Below are positions 9,561-20,742 of a stretch of DNA of 64,000 bases, piece by piece. This DNA is from Aristolochia californica. Its lineage: Eukaryota > Streptophyta > Magnoliopsida > Piperales > Aristolochiaceae. Under the pieces are notes generated by a model that worked only from the letters and a program-made list of their open reading frames with translations, was not told the DNA's origin and ran no database searches. Numbering within the stretch: the first letter of the stretch is position 1; each line of letters starts with the position of its first letter. The stretch lies in contig JARWKL010000004.1 of assembly GCA_029961685.1 (NCBI GenBank), forward strand, positions 31,687,645 through 31,751,644. Direction: 5' to 3'. The position numbers and the translations under genes are program-made.

Positions 9561-10737
9561 TCCAAAATCTCTTCCTCTGGTAGTATGTCCTCACAATCCT
9601 CCCACAGACATATACTGAATAATCTTTTGCATATGTGACCCTGGACATACTGTTCATCACAGTTAAAACAAAGGCCCTTGGCCTTTCTCTGATCCATTTC
9701 TTGTCTATTCAGTTTTTTGAAGGAGCTAGTGGAATAGAGTTAGAACTGTCTGGGCGCGGAGTTGTACTGGCTCCAGAACGTGGAGGCCCAGAATATGGTG
9801 TTGGCGTAGTGGCACTGTGCCTTCCTGGCCAAGCTGGTTTTCTAACCAGTGAATCCTTCAAAACTCGCTGCTTATGCTCAATTGACCTGTCTAAATTCAT
9901 AGCGTGGTCCAAATCTGTAGGACCATGTAATTCAACTTCCAGCCGTAGAGCTTCTATCAAACCAGCAATAAAGATGTGAACATACTGGGTGTGACTGACA
10001 AACTCTTTAGCGCGTGCCAAACATTCCTCGAAGGTCTTTTGATACACCTCTAGTGATCCATTCTGATTATAATTGATTAATTCACCCAATGGATTTCTAC
10101 TAGCTAGAGGACCAAACCTCATCAGGCATGATTGTCTAAAGGTTGCCCAATCCTGAACCAATTGGTCATTTCAGAATTGGTGGTACCATAGGTGCGCCTC
10201 ATCGACAATGTGGTATGCGGCCAAATAAACCTTCTCATCCGTAGGTGTTTTTTTATGATAAAAGAATTGACCACACTTGGTTAACCAAATCAAGGGGTCC
10301 TTAGACCCATCATATGTAGGAAAATCAAGTTTGAAATACCTGGGAACCGTATTTGGTCCTTGTGCGGCAGGCCCCAAATGGGGATTGTTATGGCGCATTG
10401 GTGGTGGTGGAGGAGGTGGTGGCTGGTAATGATGGTGGTCAGCCGGTAGAGAATAGGCTGCCGACAGCGGTGCTCGTAGACCACTGTCGTCTTGTCATTG
10501 GAGGAGGGCTTCGATGGCAGCGTCCATGGATTTGATAGCCTCACGTAGGTCAGATGTGTTCTGACGCACTTCTTCCAGGGATTGAGCCTGAACGTCTATC
10601 CTCTCGCGATTATCTTCAACTAATTACGTCAAATGCTCAGGGGAAGAGGAATCCCCAAGGGTGGACCTATCTACCAAGATGTTAGGTTCTTCCCGAGCCA
10701 TGGATCGAGTCACCCTTGTTTCTTCTCTTCCCTTCAT
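9561..10737 (-). pseudogene. Gag of A3, starting inside the 5' LTR
   Basis: The ATG is at plus 10737, inside the LTR (MKGREETRVTRSMAREEPN). The capsid-like domain reads LDFPTYDGSKDPLIWLTKCG with AAYHIVDEAHLWYHQF (stop near 10171), then QSCLMRFGPLASRNPLGELI and ALRLEVELHGPTDLDHAMNL. A zinc-knuckle region with CFNCDEQYVQGHICK-like spacing follows near 9640-9690. Several stops and shifts are present. Confidence 0.86.
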
Positions 10738-11086
10738 ATTGAATCTTGACGCTGGAAGAGGATTCTTGTTTCTTGAATGTGAATGATGGAATTCGGAATG
10801 GAATGATTGAGCTTTGAAGGAAGCTCGACCTGACCTCTAAGGGAGAATCTGACCTGTTTAATTCTAATTTTCTCAATACTTACTTTCCTTCACCTTGACG
10901 TCCCCATAAATAGGGTTGAGGACGAATATACAAATTAGAGCCTTGGATCAATTGATTCATGCCATATTACACCTAAACCAAACCAAACCAACTAAACCAA
11001 ACTAAACCAGATGGAATTACATTAAAAGTAAATTGACATAATTTAATTCCTATGCATGTGGATAACTCGTGATGCTATGGAGTCCA
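10680..11086 (-). repeat. 5' LTR of A3 (main part)
   Basis: 407 bp here plus five bases (TAACA) at 12030-12034, giving 412 bp. Solo LTR D inserted five bases from the LTR's outer end, duplicating GTCCA. Confidence 0.9.
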
Positions 11087-12024
11087 TGTTATGGACTCAA
11101 TAACACTGAGTCATCTACATTACTTTTATTATTTATGTTGCTTTTAATTTTGAATTTTATTGATTTGTAATAAGACTTAAAGGTAGGGGTAGAATTGGGT
11201 TTTATAACCCTAACCTATGTTGATGTTAATTACCCTGTTTAAGGGGTAAGGATGGAGAAATAAAGCAAGTTCGAAATTAGCATAAACTAGGGTAATTTAG
11301 GTTCTTTCTAGGCTCTCTATTCTAAGGTTCTTGGTGTGAACTCTCTTGGGGGTTTGCTGCATCCATTGGGGAGTCTTTGAGGAGATGTTGGAAGGAAAAG
11401 GAAGAGGAATTACCTTTCGCTTTCGAGCTGCAAGAGAAGGTCATCTCTTTCACAAAAAATTCTAGAAAGGGAGAAGGGTTGGCGTGAGCTAACTAGGAAG
11501 GAGGACGAATTCTGGTTGCTGGATTGGTGTTGACGTCAAGAGGTATTTCTTAATCTTATTCCAAGCATTAAGATTAGATTTATGTTTCTCTTTTACTTAA
11601 GGAACCAGTGCTGCATGAAATTGGAAACCCTACCTTGACATGAGCCATAAGAAAGGGGGTTCCACATTGGGGCCTCAAGGAGCTTCCTTGACTAGCTGGG
11701 TTCATTCATAATTAAGAAAAGGAAACTACTTTTCAAGGGGAATGAATTCAGTAAAGGGAAAGGGTTGTTCTTGAGTCATTACAGCAAGTAAAACCCTCTT
11801 GACATGAATCATAAAAGAGGGGTTTCATATCTGAGTGCTTAAACAGTCCTTTAACTTGCTGGTTGCATCTATAATTGAAAAAAGGAAAATCCTTTTCAAT
11901 CCTAATGAGAAAGGAGAAGTATAAGAGAGTTCTTTTCACAAAAACATGATAAGAAACCCTCAAACATTGCTGGATTCATATTCAACTCGCCGAGTTACTA
12001 CATCCATCGCTAGGGACCGTAACA
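11087..12024 (+). repeat. Solo LTR D (938 bp)
   Basis: Begins TGTTATGGACTCAATAACACTG and ends GGGACCGTAACA, with a perfect TSD GTCCA at 11082-11086 and 12025-12029. No internal region is present. It has a CCCTGTTTAAGGGG promoter core (near 11234) and a long downstream part with repeated GACATGA..CATAA..AAGGGG motifs. Its last 45 bases still read RRVTTSIARD, a diverged form of the LTR-encoded Gag peptide of family A. Confidence 0.9.
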
Positions 12025-12047
12025 GTCCATAACACCTTAACAATCAG

Positions 12048-12422
12048 CTAGCCTCGTTTCCTCATATTAGACTTGGTTCGGGAGGCACATGCCATTATTC
12101 TGGCCTATAGGAGCTGCACAAAAAATTACAGAGGGGATGATGGATTCTCAGTGGTCCATCAAGGATTCACTTATTCGCTACAAAACACGGATTTATATAC
12201 CACACACTTCCGAGTTAGTTGCAACCATCCTCTTTTCCTAACATGACAGTACACACGAAGGCATCCAGAAAACATTACATCATGTTTCGGGCAGATTTTT
12301 ATTGGAAGGCCATGAAGAAAACCATTGCCACATATGTCACAACATGCCAGGTATGTCACAGAAACAAGGCCGAACACTTAAGTCCAGCAGGTCTTCTTCA
12401 ACCTCTTGCACTCCCGACCCAG
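12048..12422 (+). pseudogene. Integrase zinc-binding domain of element H
   Basis: Continues H after solo LTR E. Visible: the HDSTHEG.QKT segment, FRADFYWKAMKKTIATYV, TCQVCHRNKAEHLSPAGLLQP and LALPTQ, the family's HHCC zinc finger and linker to the core. A frameshift lies near 12240. A4 interrupts at 12423 and the core resumes at 17708. Confidence 0.85.
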
Positions 12423-12851
12423 TGTTAGGTTCTTCCCGAGCCATGGATCGAGTCACCCTTCTTTCATCTCTTCCCTCCATGGATGCTCTTGATGCTGGAA
12501 GAGAATTCTTGTTTCTAGAACGTGGAATGATGGAAATCAAATAGAATGAAAGAGCTTTGAAGGAAGCTCAACCTGGACCTCAGAGGGAGAATCCGACCTA
12601 GATCTCTGAGGGAGAATCTGACCTGTTTAATCTAATTTTCTCAATACTTGATTTCCCCTTCCCTTGACGTCCCCCTAAATAGGGTTGAGGATGGAATTAC
12701 AAAGGTGACCCATAGGTCAAGTGGTTCATGCCACATTACATCTAAACCAACCCAAAGTAAACCAAACCAAATGAAATTACAGAAAAAGTAAATTGACATA
12801 ATTTAATTCCTATGTCTATGGATAACTCGTGATGGTATGGAGTCCATACCA
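12423..12851 (-). repeat. 3' LTR of A4
   Basis: 429 bp; the outer end has TGGTATGG in place of the family's TGTTATGG. The hairpin GAGCTTG-TCCT-CAAGCTC (plus 12872-12889) and the purine tract lie just inside. Confidence 0.9.
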
Positions 12852-14216
12852 TCACCCCCCTCCTAGAGAAAGAGCTTGTCCTCAAGCTCGAAGTATGGGT
12901 AGAGGGTGTGAAACACTACTAATGGCTCCCATGTCGTGTCACTGGGATCAACATCTACCCATTGCACTAGGATCTCCCAATCACCCTGAATGCGGCCAGC
13001 CTGTAATACCTGTGCGGGAGTAGAAAGGACACGTCCCTCAAGTGGTGGGGGCAGCGGTGTGTGCAGCAAGGGAGAATCACCTTGGAAGGCCTTTAGTTGG
13101 GAGACATGAAACACATTGTGAATCCTGGCCTCTGGTGGAAGCTGCAAGCAGTAGGCAACTATACCAATGCAGTCCATAACCTGAAAGGGATCATAATATT
13201 TTAGAGAGAGCTTGTGGCATTTGGAGGTTGTCACCGACAGCTGCCTGTAGTGCTGGAGACACAACCAGACATAATCTCTTGGAGAAAAGAAGACTTCCTA
13301 GTGCTTCTTGTCATTACAACTTCATAGAATGTTGTGCCTCCTAGAGATGAGTACGCACCTCAATGAGGAAGGTGTCTCTTTCGGCTAATGCTTGGTCCAA
13401 AGTGGCGACTTTAGAAGCCCCTGGTTCATATGAAAAAAGGTTGGACGGCTCTCTACCATATACCACCTTGAATGGGGTTGTGCTGAGTGTGCTGTGGTTG
13501 GAGGTGTTGTAACAGAATTCGGCCCAGATGAGCCACTTAACCCACGTTTTAGGTGAGTCCCCCACGAAACAGCAAAGATGCATTTCAATTTTTCTGTTGA
13601 CGACCTCTGTCTGACCATCAGTTTGTGGATGGTAGGCTGAAGAGAAGGCTAACGTTGTGCCCTGCACCTTGAAGAGTTCTTTCCAAAAGGTATTGGTAAA
13701 GATTGCATCCCTATCACTGGTAATGGAATTAGGCATCCCACGTAACGAACAATGTTATCCATAAAGAGTTGAGCGACCTGAGCTGCAGTGTAAGGATGCG
13801 CTAGAGGGATGAAGTGCCCATACTTTGAGAAATGATCCACCACTACAAAGATAACGGATTTGCCTGACGAAGAGGGAAGTCCATCTATGAAGTCCACAGA
13901 AATATCACAGAAATATCAGACCAGACATATAACGGTAGCTGAAGTGGTTGGAGCAACCCAGCTGGACTTAATGTTTCCGCTTTATTCCGTTGACAAGTTT
14001 GACAAGCCACCACATAACCGGCTATACTGCACTTCATGCCCCTCCAATAAAATTCCTGACTGATCCGGAAGTATGTTTTTTGTCGGCCCTCATGTGTACT
14101 GTCATGGAAGGAGGCTAAAATGCTGTGAATTAGAGGGGATGTGTGGTGTAGAAAAATTCTGTTTTTGTAGAGGACCAGATTGTCCTTAACGTCCAATGGT
14201 TTGCCGCTGTCCCCTG
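12852..14216 (-). pseudogene. Integrase with chromodomain-like tail, A4
   Basis: From 14196 down: DSTHEGRQKTYFRISQEFYW and VACQTCQRNKAETLSPAGLL (HHCC finger), then the core with FIDGLPSSSGKSVIFVVVD, SITSDRDAIFTNTF and YHPQTDGQTEVVNRKIE (D, D and E visible across two frames). Then the WAEFCYNTSNHSTLSTTPFK segment and a C-terminal frame (13264-12863) with KLSLKYYDPFQVMD, NVFHVSQLKAFQGD and the chromodomain-like IQGDWEILVQWVDVDPSDTT ending in YFELEDKLFL. Three frameshifts separate these blocks. Confidence 0.9.
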
Positions 14217-15560
14217 CTAGATGTCATGACATAAAGCTATAATTTTTGGGTACTGTTGTGCCTCTTCCCGTATAGAATCCAACAAGAGAGCTCTGGGCTG
14301 ACTGATGGCATGTAATTGCGGCTCTGGAATGTCCCAGCGAGATAAAGCATCAGCCCCTACATTCAAACGCCCCAATTTATACTCTACAGTAAAGTCAAAC
14401 CCCATAAGTTTACTTAACCAATGCTGCTGCGGTGAGGTAGTGAGGTGCTGATCAAGCAGATACTTGAGGCTGCAATGATCAGTGCGAATAAAAAATGAAT
14501 GTCCCCAAAGATAAGGGCGCCAATGCTGTATCATTTTCGCCAATCCGATCAACTCCCTCTCATAAGCTGCTAACTTATGATGGTGTTGTCCAAGTTGGCG
14601 GCTAAAATAAGCAATCGGGTGGCCTTGTTGGTGTAACACTGCACCAATACCGCCCCCCGAAGCATCACATTCCACAACAAAGGACTCATCAAAGTTGGGT
14701 AGCTACAAAACTGGGACGGATGATAAGACCTCTTTCAACTGCTGAAAGGAATGAGCCGCTGTCTCTGACCAGGTAAAGGCATTTTTCTTGAGGAGGTTGT
14801 TGAGCGGAGCTGCAATCTGGCCATAGCTACGAATAAATTTTCTATAATACCAAGCTAGGCCCAAAAATCCCCTTAAGGCTGTAATGGATGTAGGAGGAGG
14901 CCAATATGTGACGGCATGTAACTTACTCTGGTCTACTTTCACCCCCACTGCTGAAATAACGTGGACCAAGTATGCCACTTCTGACGTTCCCATAGAACAT
15001 TTGGACCGATTTAAAACCAAATGATGTGAACGGATAAGAGAAAATACCTTGTGAAGGTGCTAACGATGCTCTTCCCAACTGTTGCTATAGACCAAAATAT
15101 CGTCAAAAAATACCAATACGTATGTCCTCAAGAGAGAGGAAAATACCTCATTCATGTAGGCCTGGAAGGTGGAAGGCGCATTTGAGAGACCAAATGGCAT
15201 TACAAGGAACTTGAAATGGCCGTGATGCGTGCGGAACGCTGTTTTCTCCACATCTAATGGGTGAACTCGGATCTGATGATAGCCAGATTTCAAATCGAGT
15301 TTGGTAAAAATAGTAGCTCCATGTAGCTCATCTAGCAACTCGTCCACCATTGGGATGGGAAATTTATATTTAATAGTATGGGCATTGAGTTTCCTGTAAT
15401 CCACACAAAACCTCCACAACTTATCATGCTTGCGGACCAGTAATACTAGTGAGGAAAAAGGAGACCTATTGGGCTAAATAATACCCTGAGCTAGCATCAT
15501 CTAGCACTGCCTTTCAATCTCATCCTTCTGTAAGTAGGGATAACGATAAGGACGCACCAC
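14217..15560 (-). pseudogene. RT and RNase H of A4
   Basis: RT is read from 15560 down: [60 protein letters not shown] and an intact catalytic [11 protein letters not shown]. Then the thumb (VLNRSKCSMGTSEVAYLVH, GFLGLAWYYRKFIRSYGQI) and RNase H (ECDASGGGIGAVLHQQGHP, YERELIGLAKMIQHWRPYLW, RTDHCSLKYLLDQ). Stops occur near 15060 and 14703. Wording is close to A5. Confidence 0.9.
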
Positions 15561-16280
15561 TACAAGCTCAGTGCCCATTTTCAAACGGATACGGTGATCA
15601 TAGTGCCTAATTGGCAGTAAACCAGTAGGGTCCTAAAAGATATCCTCAAATTCTGTAAGTAAGTGAGATAACTTACAATTGGCCGTGGACTGGACCTGAA
15701 CAACCTGTAGTGCGTAGGGCACTGGTGCTTGTGTGCCATGCAATATAATTTGACGTTGGTCCTCTATAAAAAACATGGTTAGAGCTTGGAAATCCCATAG
15801 TATTGGCCCCAAAAGTTGTAGCTATTTAAATCCCTGTACCAAATCGAATCCTGAAAGTGGAATCACTAGGAAATATGTAATAAATGCATGTCCCTCAATA
15901 TCAAAGTGTGTGGCTGGTGATATGCCCACACTAGTAATTTTAGCCCCATTGGCTACAGATATAGAAAGGCCAGTCTATTGCTGGACTACTAACCCAAGTT
16001 GTTCTACCATTGGCTGACTGATGAAATTATGTGTACTACCAGAGTCAGCTAAAGCCAGTAACTGTAGATGATGTAACTGGGCTTTAACCTGTATTGTACT
16101 AGAACTGCGTAGACCAGTCATGGCATGAAGGGAAATCTCTGGACCCTCTTGGTCTGTCTCCACAATCTCCTCCTCAGGTAGTATGTCGTCACCATCCTCC
16201 CGCAGACATATACTGAATAATCTTTTGCATTGGTGACCAATGACATATTCACAGTTAAAACAGAGGCCCTTGGCCTTTCT
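15561..16280 (-). pseudogene. Aspartic protease region of A4
   Basis: The active-site loop is intact in form ([16 protein letters not shown]) in a frame from 16163 to 15975, preceded by the LHAMTGLRSSSTIQVKAQL spacer. A stop follows QQ at 15975; the C-terminal half ([17 protein letters not shown], then [14 protein letters not shown]) continues in broken frames towards RT. Confidence 0.83.
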
Positions 16281-17396
16281 CTAATCCATTTCTTGTCTGT
16301 TAAGTTTTTTGAAGTAAGAAGCAGGTAGAGCCCAATTAGAGATGTCTGGGCGTGGGGCTGCACCATCTGTAGACCGTGGAGGTCCATAATAATGGGTTGG
16401 CACTGAGGCATTGTGCCTTCCTGGCCAAGCTGGTTTTCTGACCAGTGACTCCTTTAGAACACGCTGTTTGTGCTCAATTGACCTGGCTAAATTCATAGCA
16501 TTGTCCAAATCTATAGGACAATGTAATTCAACTTCCAATCTTAGAGCTTTTGTCAAACCCGAAGTAAAAATATGAACATACTATGTTTGACTGACAAACT
16601 GGTTTGCTCGGGCTAACCTTTCCTGGAAGGTCTTTTGGTACACCTCTAGTGACCCAGTTTGTTTGTAATTGATTAATTCACCCAATGGATTGCTACTAGC
16701 TGGAGGACCAAATCTCATCATGCAAGACTACCTAAAGGTTGCCCAATCCTGAACCAATTGGTCATTTCAGAATTGGTGGTACCATAGAAGCTCTTCATCG
16801 AGCATGTGGTAGGCGGCCAAATAAACTTTCTCATCCACAGGTGTTTTTTGATGATAAAAGAACTGATCACACTTGGCTAACCAAATCAAAGGGTCCTTAG
16901 ACCCATCATACATAGGAAAGTCAAGTTTTAAATACCTGGGAACAGTATTTGGTCGTTGAACGGTAAGCCCCAAATGGGGATGGTGTTGACGCATTGGTGG
17001 TTGTGGGGCAGGTGGTGGGTGGAATTGATGGTGGTCGGCAGGTGGAGAGTAGGCAGCCGGTGGTTGTGCTAGTGTACCATTGTCCTCTTGTCACCGGAGG
17101 ATAGCATGGATGGCAGCATCCATTGATTTTTTGGCTTCACGCAAGTCAATGGTTGTCTCACACACCTCTTCCAGGGATTGAGCCGGAAGGTTTGTCCTTT
17201 TCCTATTCTCTTCCAATAATTGCCTCAAATCCTCTAGGGAAGAGGAATCCCCAAGGGTGGACTTGTCTGATACCAAGATGTTAGGTTCTTCCCGAGCCAT
17301 GGATCGAGTCACCCTTCTTTCCTCTCTTCCCGCCATGGATGTTCTTGACGCTGGAAGAGAATTCTTGCTTCTAGAATGTGGAATGATGGAAATCAA
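16281..17396 (-). pseudogene. Gag of A4, starting inside the 5' LTR
   Basis: The longest frame opens at 17396 inside the LTR and includes AGREERRVTRSMAREEPN, then the translated primer site (ILVSDK), TLGDSSSLEDLRQ and a coiled helix. After a stop near 17091 the capsid-like part follows (LDFPMYDGSKDPLIWLAKCD, AAYHMLDEELLWYHQF), then ALRLEVELHCPIDLDNAMNL with the basic RKPAWPGRHNAS linker. Confidence 0.87.
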
Positions 17397-17707
17397 ATAG
17401 AACGAAGGAGCTTTGAAGGAAGCTCAACCTGGACCTCAGAGGGATAATCCGACCTAGACCTCTGAGGGAGAATCTGACTTATTTAATCTAATTTTCTCAA
17501 TACTTGATTTCTCCTTCCCTTGTCGTTCCCCTAAATAGGGTTGAAGATGGAATTACAAAGGTGATCCATAGGTCAAGTGGTTCACGCCACATTACATATA
17601 AACCAACCCAAAGTAAACCAAACCAAATGAAATTACATGAAAATTAAATTGACATAATTTAGTTCCTATGCCTATGGATAACTCATGATGCTATGGAGTC
17701 CATAACA
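17279..17707 (-). repeat. 5' LTR of A4
   Basis: 429 bp, the same length as its partner at 12423-12851; starts TGTTATGGACTCCATAGC and ends CCTAACA on the minus strand. CCCTATTTAGGG marks the promoter core. Confidence 0.92.
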
Positions 17708-18031
17708 CCCAAGTGTGGGCCGATATTTCTATGGACTGCATCGATGGTCTTCCCCTGGCCACCGGGAAATCGGTATTATTTGTGGTGGTCAACAGGTTCT
17801 CCAAGTATGCACATTTTATTCCTATGGCACACCCCTATACAGTGTCCCGAGTGGCTCAGACCTTCCTTGACAACATTGTCCGCTTGTATGGCATTCCAGA
17901 ATCCATTGTTAGTGATCGGGTTGCAGTCTTTACCAGCACTTTCTGGCGGGAACTTTTTCATCTGAGCGGCACAAAGCTACAATTTTCATCATCATATCAT
18001 CCTCAGATAGATGGCCAAACAGAGGTGGTTA
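17708..18031 (+). pseudogene. Integrase catalytic core of element H
   Basis: Continues H after A4: QVWADISMDCIDGLPLATG, FVVVNRFSKYAHFIPMAHPY, RLYGIPESIVSDRVAVFTST and YHPQIDGQTEVV. The first catalytic Asp (DISMDC) and Glu (QTEVV) are present; around the second the motif reads SDRVAVF where relatives have SDRDA. C1 interrupts at 18032 and the rest of H is not seen in the window. Confidence 0.88.
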
Positions 18032-18383
18032 TGTTATGCATACAATAGTGTTATTAAATTAATTTTTTCTTTAATTTACTTTATTTTATATCTATTAAAG
18101 AATTAATAGCCCATAGGGGCAGTTTTGTAATATTTTATCTAAAGGGGCATTTTTTAATATTTTATCTTAAACCTTGTAAGGGTGAACCCTATTTAAGGGG
18201 TAAGAGTAATGAGAAAAGAAAGCATTGATTTAGAGTAAACAAGGGTTTGAGTTCTCCTCAACGAGCTCAGGAGTGTGCATTCTCTTGAAACAACCTAGGG
18301 TTTTCAAGCTTCTATTTGCCTTGATTTTTGTCTTTTTCTTCTTCCTCCCTACAAATCCATGTGTTAGATTTGGGACCGTAACA
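18032..18383 (+). repeat. 5' LTR of non-autonomous element C1
   Basis: 352 bp, TGTTATGCATACAATAGTG... to GGGACCGTAACA, matching the C2 LTRs (402 bp) with internal losses. CCCTATTTAAGGGG is the promoter core (near 18189). A primer-like site TAGTATCAGAG follows at 18386-18396. No second LTR of C1 is visible in the window. Confidence 0.88.
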
Positions 18384-19754
18384 ACTAGTATCAGAGTGGG
18401 AACACAATGAGCGATTCTTCATCCCAAGGAAAATGGATTACCGTGCTTGATCCATTGGAAGAAATATATGCAGGACTTATAGTATGGATGAAGCCTTGTA
18501 GGATGGAATGCGTAAAACTTCCATTAAAATTTCTGCAATTGAGAGGCATCTCGCTGCCATAGAAAAGAAGGTCATATGACCTAAAATCTTTGAGCACAAA
18601 ATATTCATGGAATGCAAGACAGCAGACGCTGTCTTGGACTGGAAGCAAGGCCAAGGACCAAAAAAATTTACAATTTCCGCGCAGGGATATCCAAAGCCGA
18701 ACAACAGGGACCCTACAACTCTGAAATAGGAGTCTAAGATATCAAAGCCGAAATCAGACTCAGAACTTAAGAAATCAGACGGTGGGGACCCAGATTTTTG
18801 GAAAACGGAAGGGTATTCCACAACCCCTTCTCACGGGATGCCATACGTCTTCCACAAGAGATGCAAAAAATCTGAGAGACCTCTGTCTCAAAAAATCTCC
18901 AAGCAGAGAAACCACAAAAGGGTGCTGTTTGCCTTCAGAAAAAGCCAGTGGGAAACCAACCGCTATGAATTTCAGCCAGGGTTCGTCATTTTGGCAGCTG
19001 GCAAGGCGAAGAGAAAGGGGAACCACAGTGGAAGATGAAATTTTCGGGTAAGTTTATGAAACACCCTCAATTTGGATGTCAAAACGATTCTTTCATGGGG
19101 GTGATAGTGCTAAAAGGGGCTGACCAGCAGTGACACTGCTTGAATTTTTAGCCTGGTGGTTTTCTGTTCCATGAAGTAGAGAAACAAAACAATTTTGACG
19201 GAATTCCTATTTTTGTGTCTGAAATGCGAGTTGGGATTTTTTTGGGGATTTCGGGATTGATAGAAAAAAACTTATGGGGGATTTGTTTTTTTGTTGATGC
19301 GAATAACATTTGTGTGTGTGTTCTTTGTCAAATTGAAAACGTCGTGCTTAATTTTTTGGGTTCCATATTTGCTGCTTGGGCACTCTTCGTGGAATTTTTT
19401 CAATTTGGCGGGAGTTCTGAATATGAGAAGGTAGTCACCATGGGAAAAACTGGAGATAAAATTTTTTTGGGTGTGTTGGGAATGGTCTTGTGGGTGAATA
19501 ATTTTTCTGTGGTTGCGTTGAACAGTAAGATGAATTGTCCTCTGGCTGCTGCTATTACAGTGCAAAAGTGGGCTCCAGTAGATAGATGGGTTGGAGCTAA
19601 TCCAGTGGAGATAATAAAATTGAAAAATGACGGCCAGTTGCTTGATGAAATGTTTGAAATAAAGGTAGAGTACTGGTATACTAGGCTCAGGAGTTTCATG
19701 TTTCTGGGAATGGTAGAGCAAGGGCTGTGGGGGATGATTTTTATTACTGCTGAT
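18384..19754 (+). other. C1 leader and family-C backbone
   Basis: The leader opens with a short frame (ATG 18407 to 18562) reading MSDSSSQGKWITVLDPLEEI, related to the leaders of C2 and of the composite at 51923; I take it as a relic of Gag. The rest is backbone shared with F and C3 (a GCTGA.CAGCAG...ACTGCT block, then T-rich stretches encoding FFFVDANN-like peptides). The long frame 19215-19982 is mostly this T-rich backbone and only its end is recognisable protein. Confidence 0.6.
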
Positions 19755-20110
19755 GCTATTCTGTCATTTGCATTTATGGTTGGATTGGTGGTAGCTTCAC
19801 CTGTATTTTCATCATTGGCCAAGACCCACAATCCATTTAGGCTTATTGGGGTTGGATTATCAGTCTGGACTTTAGCTGTAGCGGGGTGTGGTTGTTCATT
19901 TGACTTTTGGTCCATTGCAATATGCCGCTTGCTGGTTGGAAATTCTGTTGCTTCCATATGTTATTCCTGGCTTTTCGATTAAGCCTTTGCGATTGAAAGG
20001 TTTTGCTTCATTTGGGTAAAAAATAGTGCAAGAACATGTGGAGAGTGGTGTTACAGAAGTTCCAGATGCTGAAACACCTAAGGACACAACTGATGGTGTT
20101 GAGGAACGTT
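19755..20110 (+). pseudogene. Captured fragment of a spinster-like MFS transporter
   Basis: The end of the 19215-19982 frame reads AILSFAFMVGLVVASPVF, KTHNPFRLIGVGLSVWT and FDFWSIAICRLLVGNSVAS, matching my knowledge of plant spinster-homolog (SPNS) transporters around transmembrane helices 2-4. A frame shift later, YVIPGFSIKPLRLKGFAS matches the later loop (VLSFCIKPLQLKGFA-like), so the sequence in between is deleted. These proteins are membrane carriers of sphingolipid-type substrates. The fragment lacks the start and most of the helices and cannot work. It sits inside C1 between LTR and Copia1, so it is a transduplicated host segment. Confidence 0.75.
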
Positions 20111-20221
20111 TGCACTTATTAAGATGGATAGCTTTTGCAGACGCTCATGGGTTCTTCAACATTTTTTTTTTGTGCTGCTGAAAACAGTGATTTTTACGCT
20201 TAGCAGTTTGATTTTCTAGAA

Positions 20222-20351
20222 ATGGTGGAGAATATATTGTGGAGAATGATTTTTATAACTCTTGAAGGGAAAAAAATTAAATTATGGGCACTTGGACAGT
20301 GTATAAGTGCTTCAGTTTTGGATACTATTCCAGGTGAAAACAAAAAGGAGT
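20222..20351 (+). pseudogene. Unrecognised open frame, first half (split by Copia1)
   Basis: An open frame (WALGQCISASVLDTIPGEN) runs into Copia1 at 20351 and, allowing for the TSD, continues in frame at 46549 for about 110 more codons (ending 46881). I do not recognise the protein. It may be another captured host fragment or a chance frame. Confidence 0.4.
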
Positions 20352-20742
20352 TGTTGGAAGATGGGCTGAAGCCCAAGAGCTCAAGGCTAGAAGCTCACAC
20401 GTCAAAGGAGTGGCACAGTGGTTATTTATGGTATGTTCCATAAGCATGGCATGAAGATGTAAATACATTATCTTAGTAGTTCTTTTAATCTATTGAGTTA
20501 TAACCCTAAGGGATTTGTAATACTATAAATAAGAGCATTGTCTAAGAGGTAAGGCATTCAAGCCTTTTCCTCTCTTTGGAAAAACGTCCAGCCACTCTCT
20601 CTTCTCCCTTGACACATTCTCTCCTTCCCTTAATCCAAACTCTCCTCTTTCACTTCCTTCTCCTTTCTCCCTCTTCTCTCTCTTCTCTCCTTCTTCTTAC
20701 ACGTTAACCTAGAGTCATTCTCATGGGGTCCTAACTTCTACA
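20352..20742 (+). repeat. 5' LTR of Copia1
   Basis: Starts TGTTGGAAGATGGGCTG and ends CTTCTACA; promoter core TATAAATAAGAG near 20524; a CT-rich stretch (about 20610-20700) precedes the end. Confidence 0.92.

Larger units (their letters stand above)
5498..12034 (-). mobile_element. Chromovirus A3, full length with two insertions
   Basis: A minus-strand gypsy element with both LTRs and a perfect TSD CCTTA (5493-5497 and 12035-12039). Without the TRIM (8705-9028) and solo LTR D (11087-12024) it is about 5.27 kb. Gene order on its own strand is Gag, protease, RT, RNase H, integrase, chromodomain-like tail. The primer site has lost three bases: it reads TCTTGGTAGATAGG, where A4 reads TCTTGGTATCAGACAAG. 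Confidence 0.92.
5113..12042 (+). mobile_element. Solo LTR E, split by element A3
   Basis: One LTR of about 388 bp in two pieces: 5113-5497 (TGTTATGGTCTCCATAGC... to GGGACCTTA) and 12040-12042 (ACA). It is flanked by a perfect TSD ATCAG at 5108-5112 and 12043-12047, with H coding sequence on both sides, so it is a solo LTR left by recombination. Its tail encodes the RRVTRSMARD peptide seen in A-type LTRs. Confidence 0.88.
12423..17707 (-). mobile_element. Chromovirus A4, full length
   Basis: A 5,285-bp minus-strand element with two 429-bp LTRs. The TSD is CCCAG (12418-12422) against CCCAA (17708-17712), one mismatch. The primer site reads CTTGGTATCAGACAAG. It lies in the integrase gene of H. 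All genes carry stops or shifts, but the RT active site FFDD is kept. Confidence 0.92.

Noticed and set aside
19272..19957. Minus-strand frames of 149 and 185 codons
   Set aside because: Shadows of the T-rich C1 backbone and of the SPNS-like plus-strand fragment.
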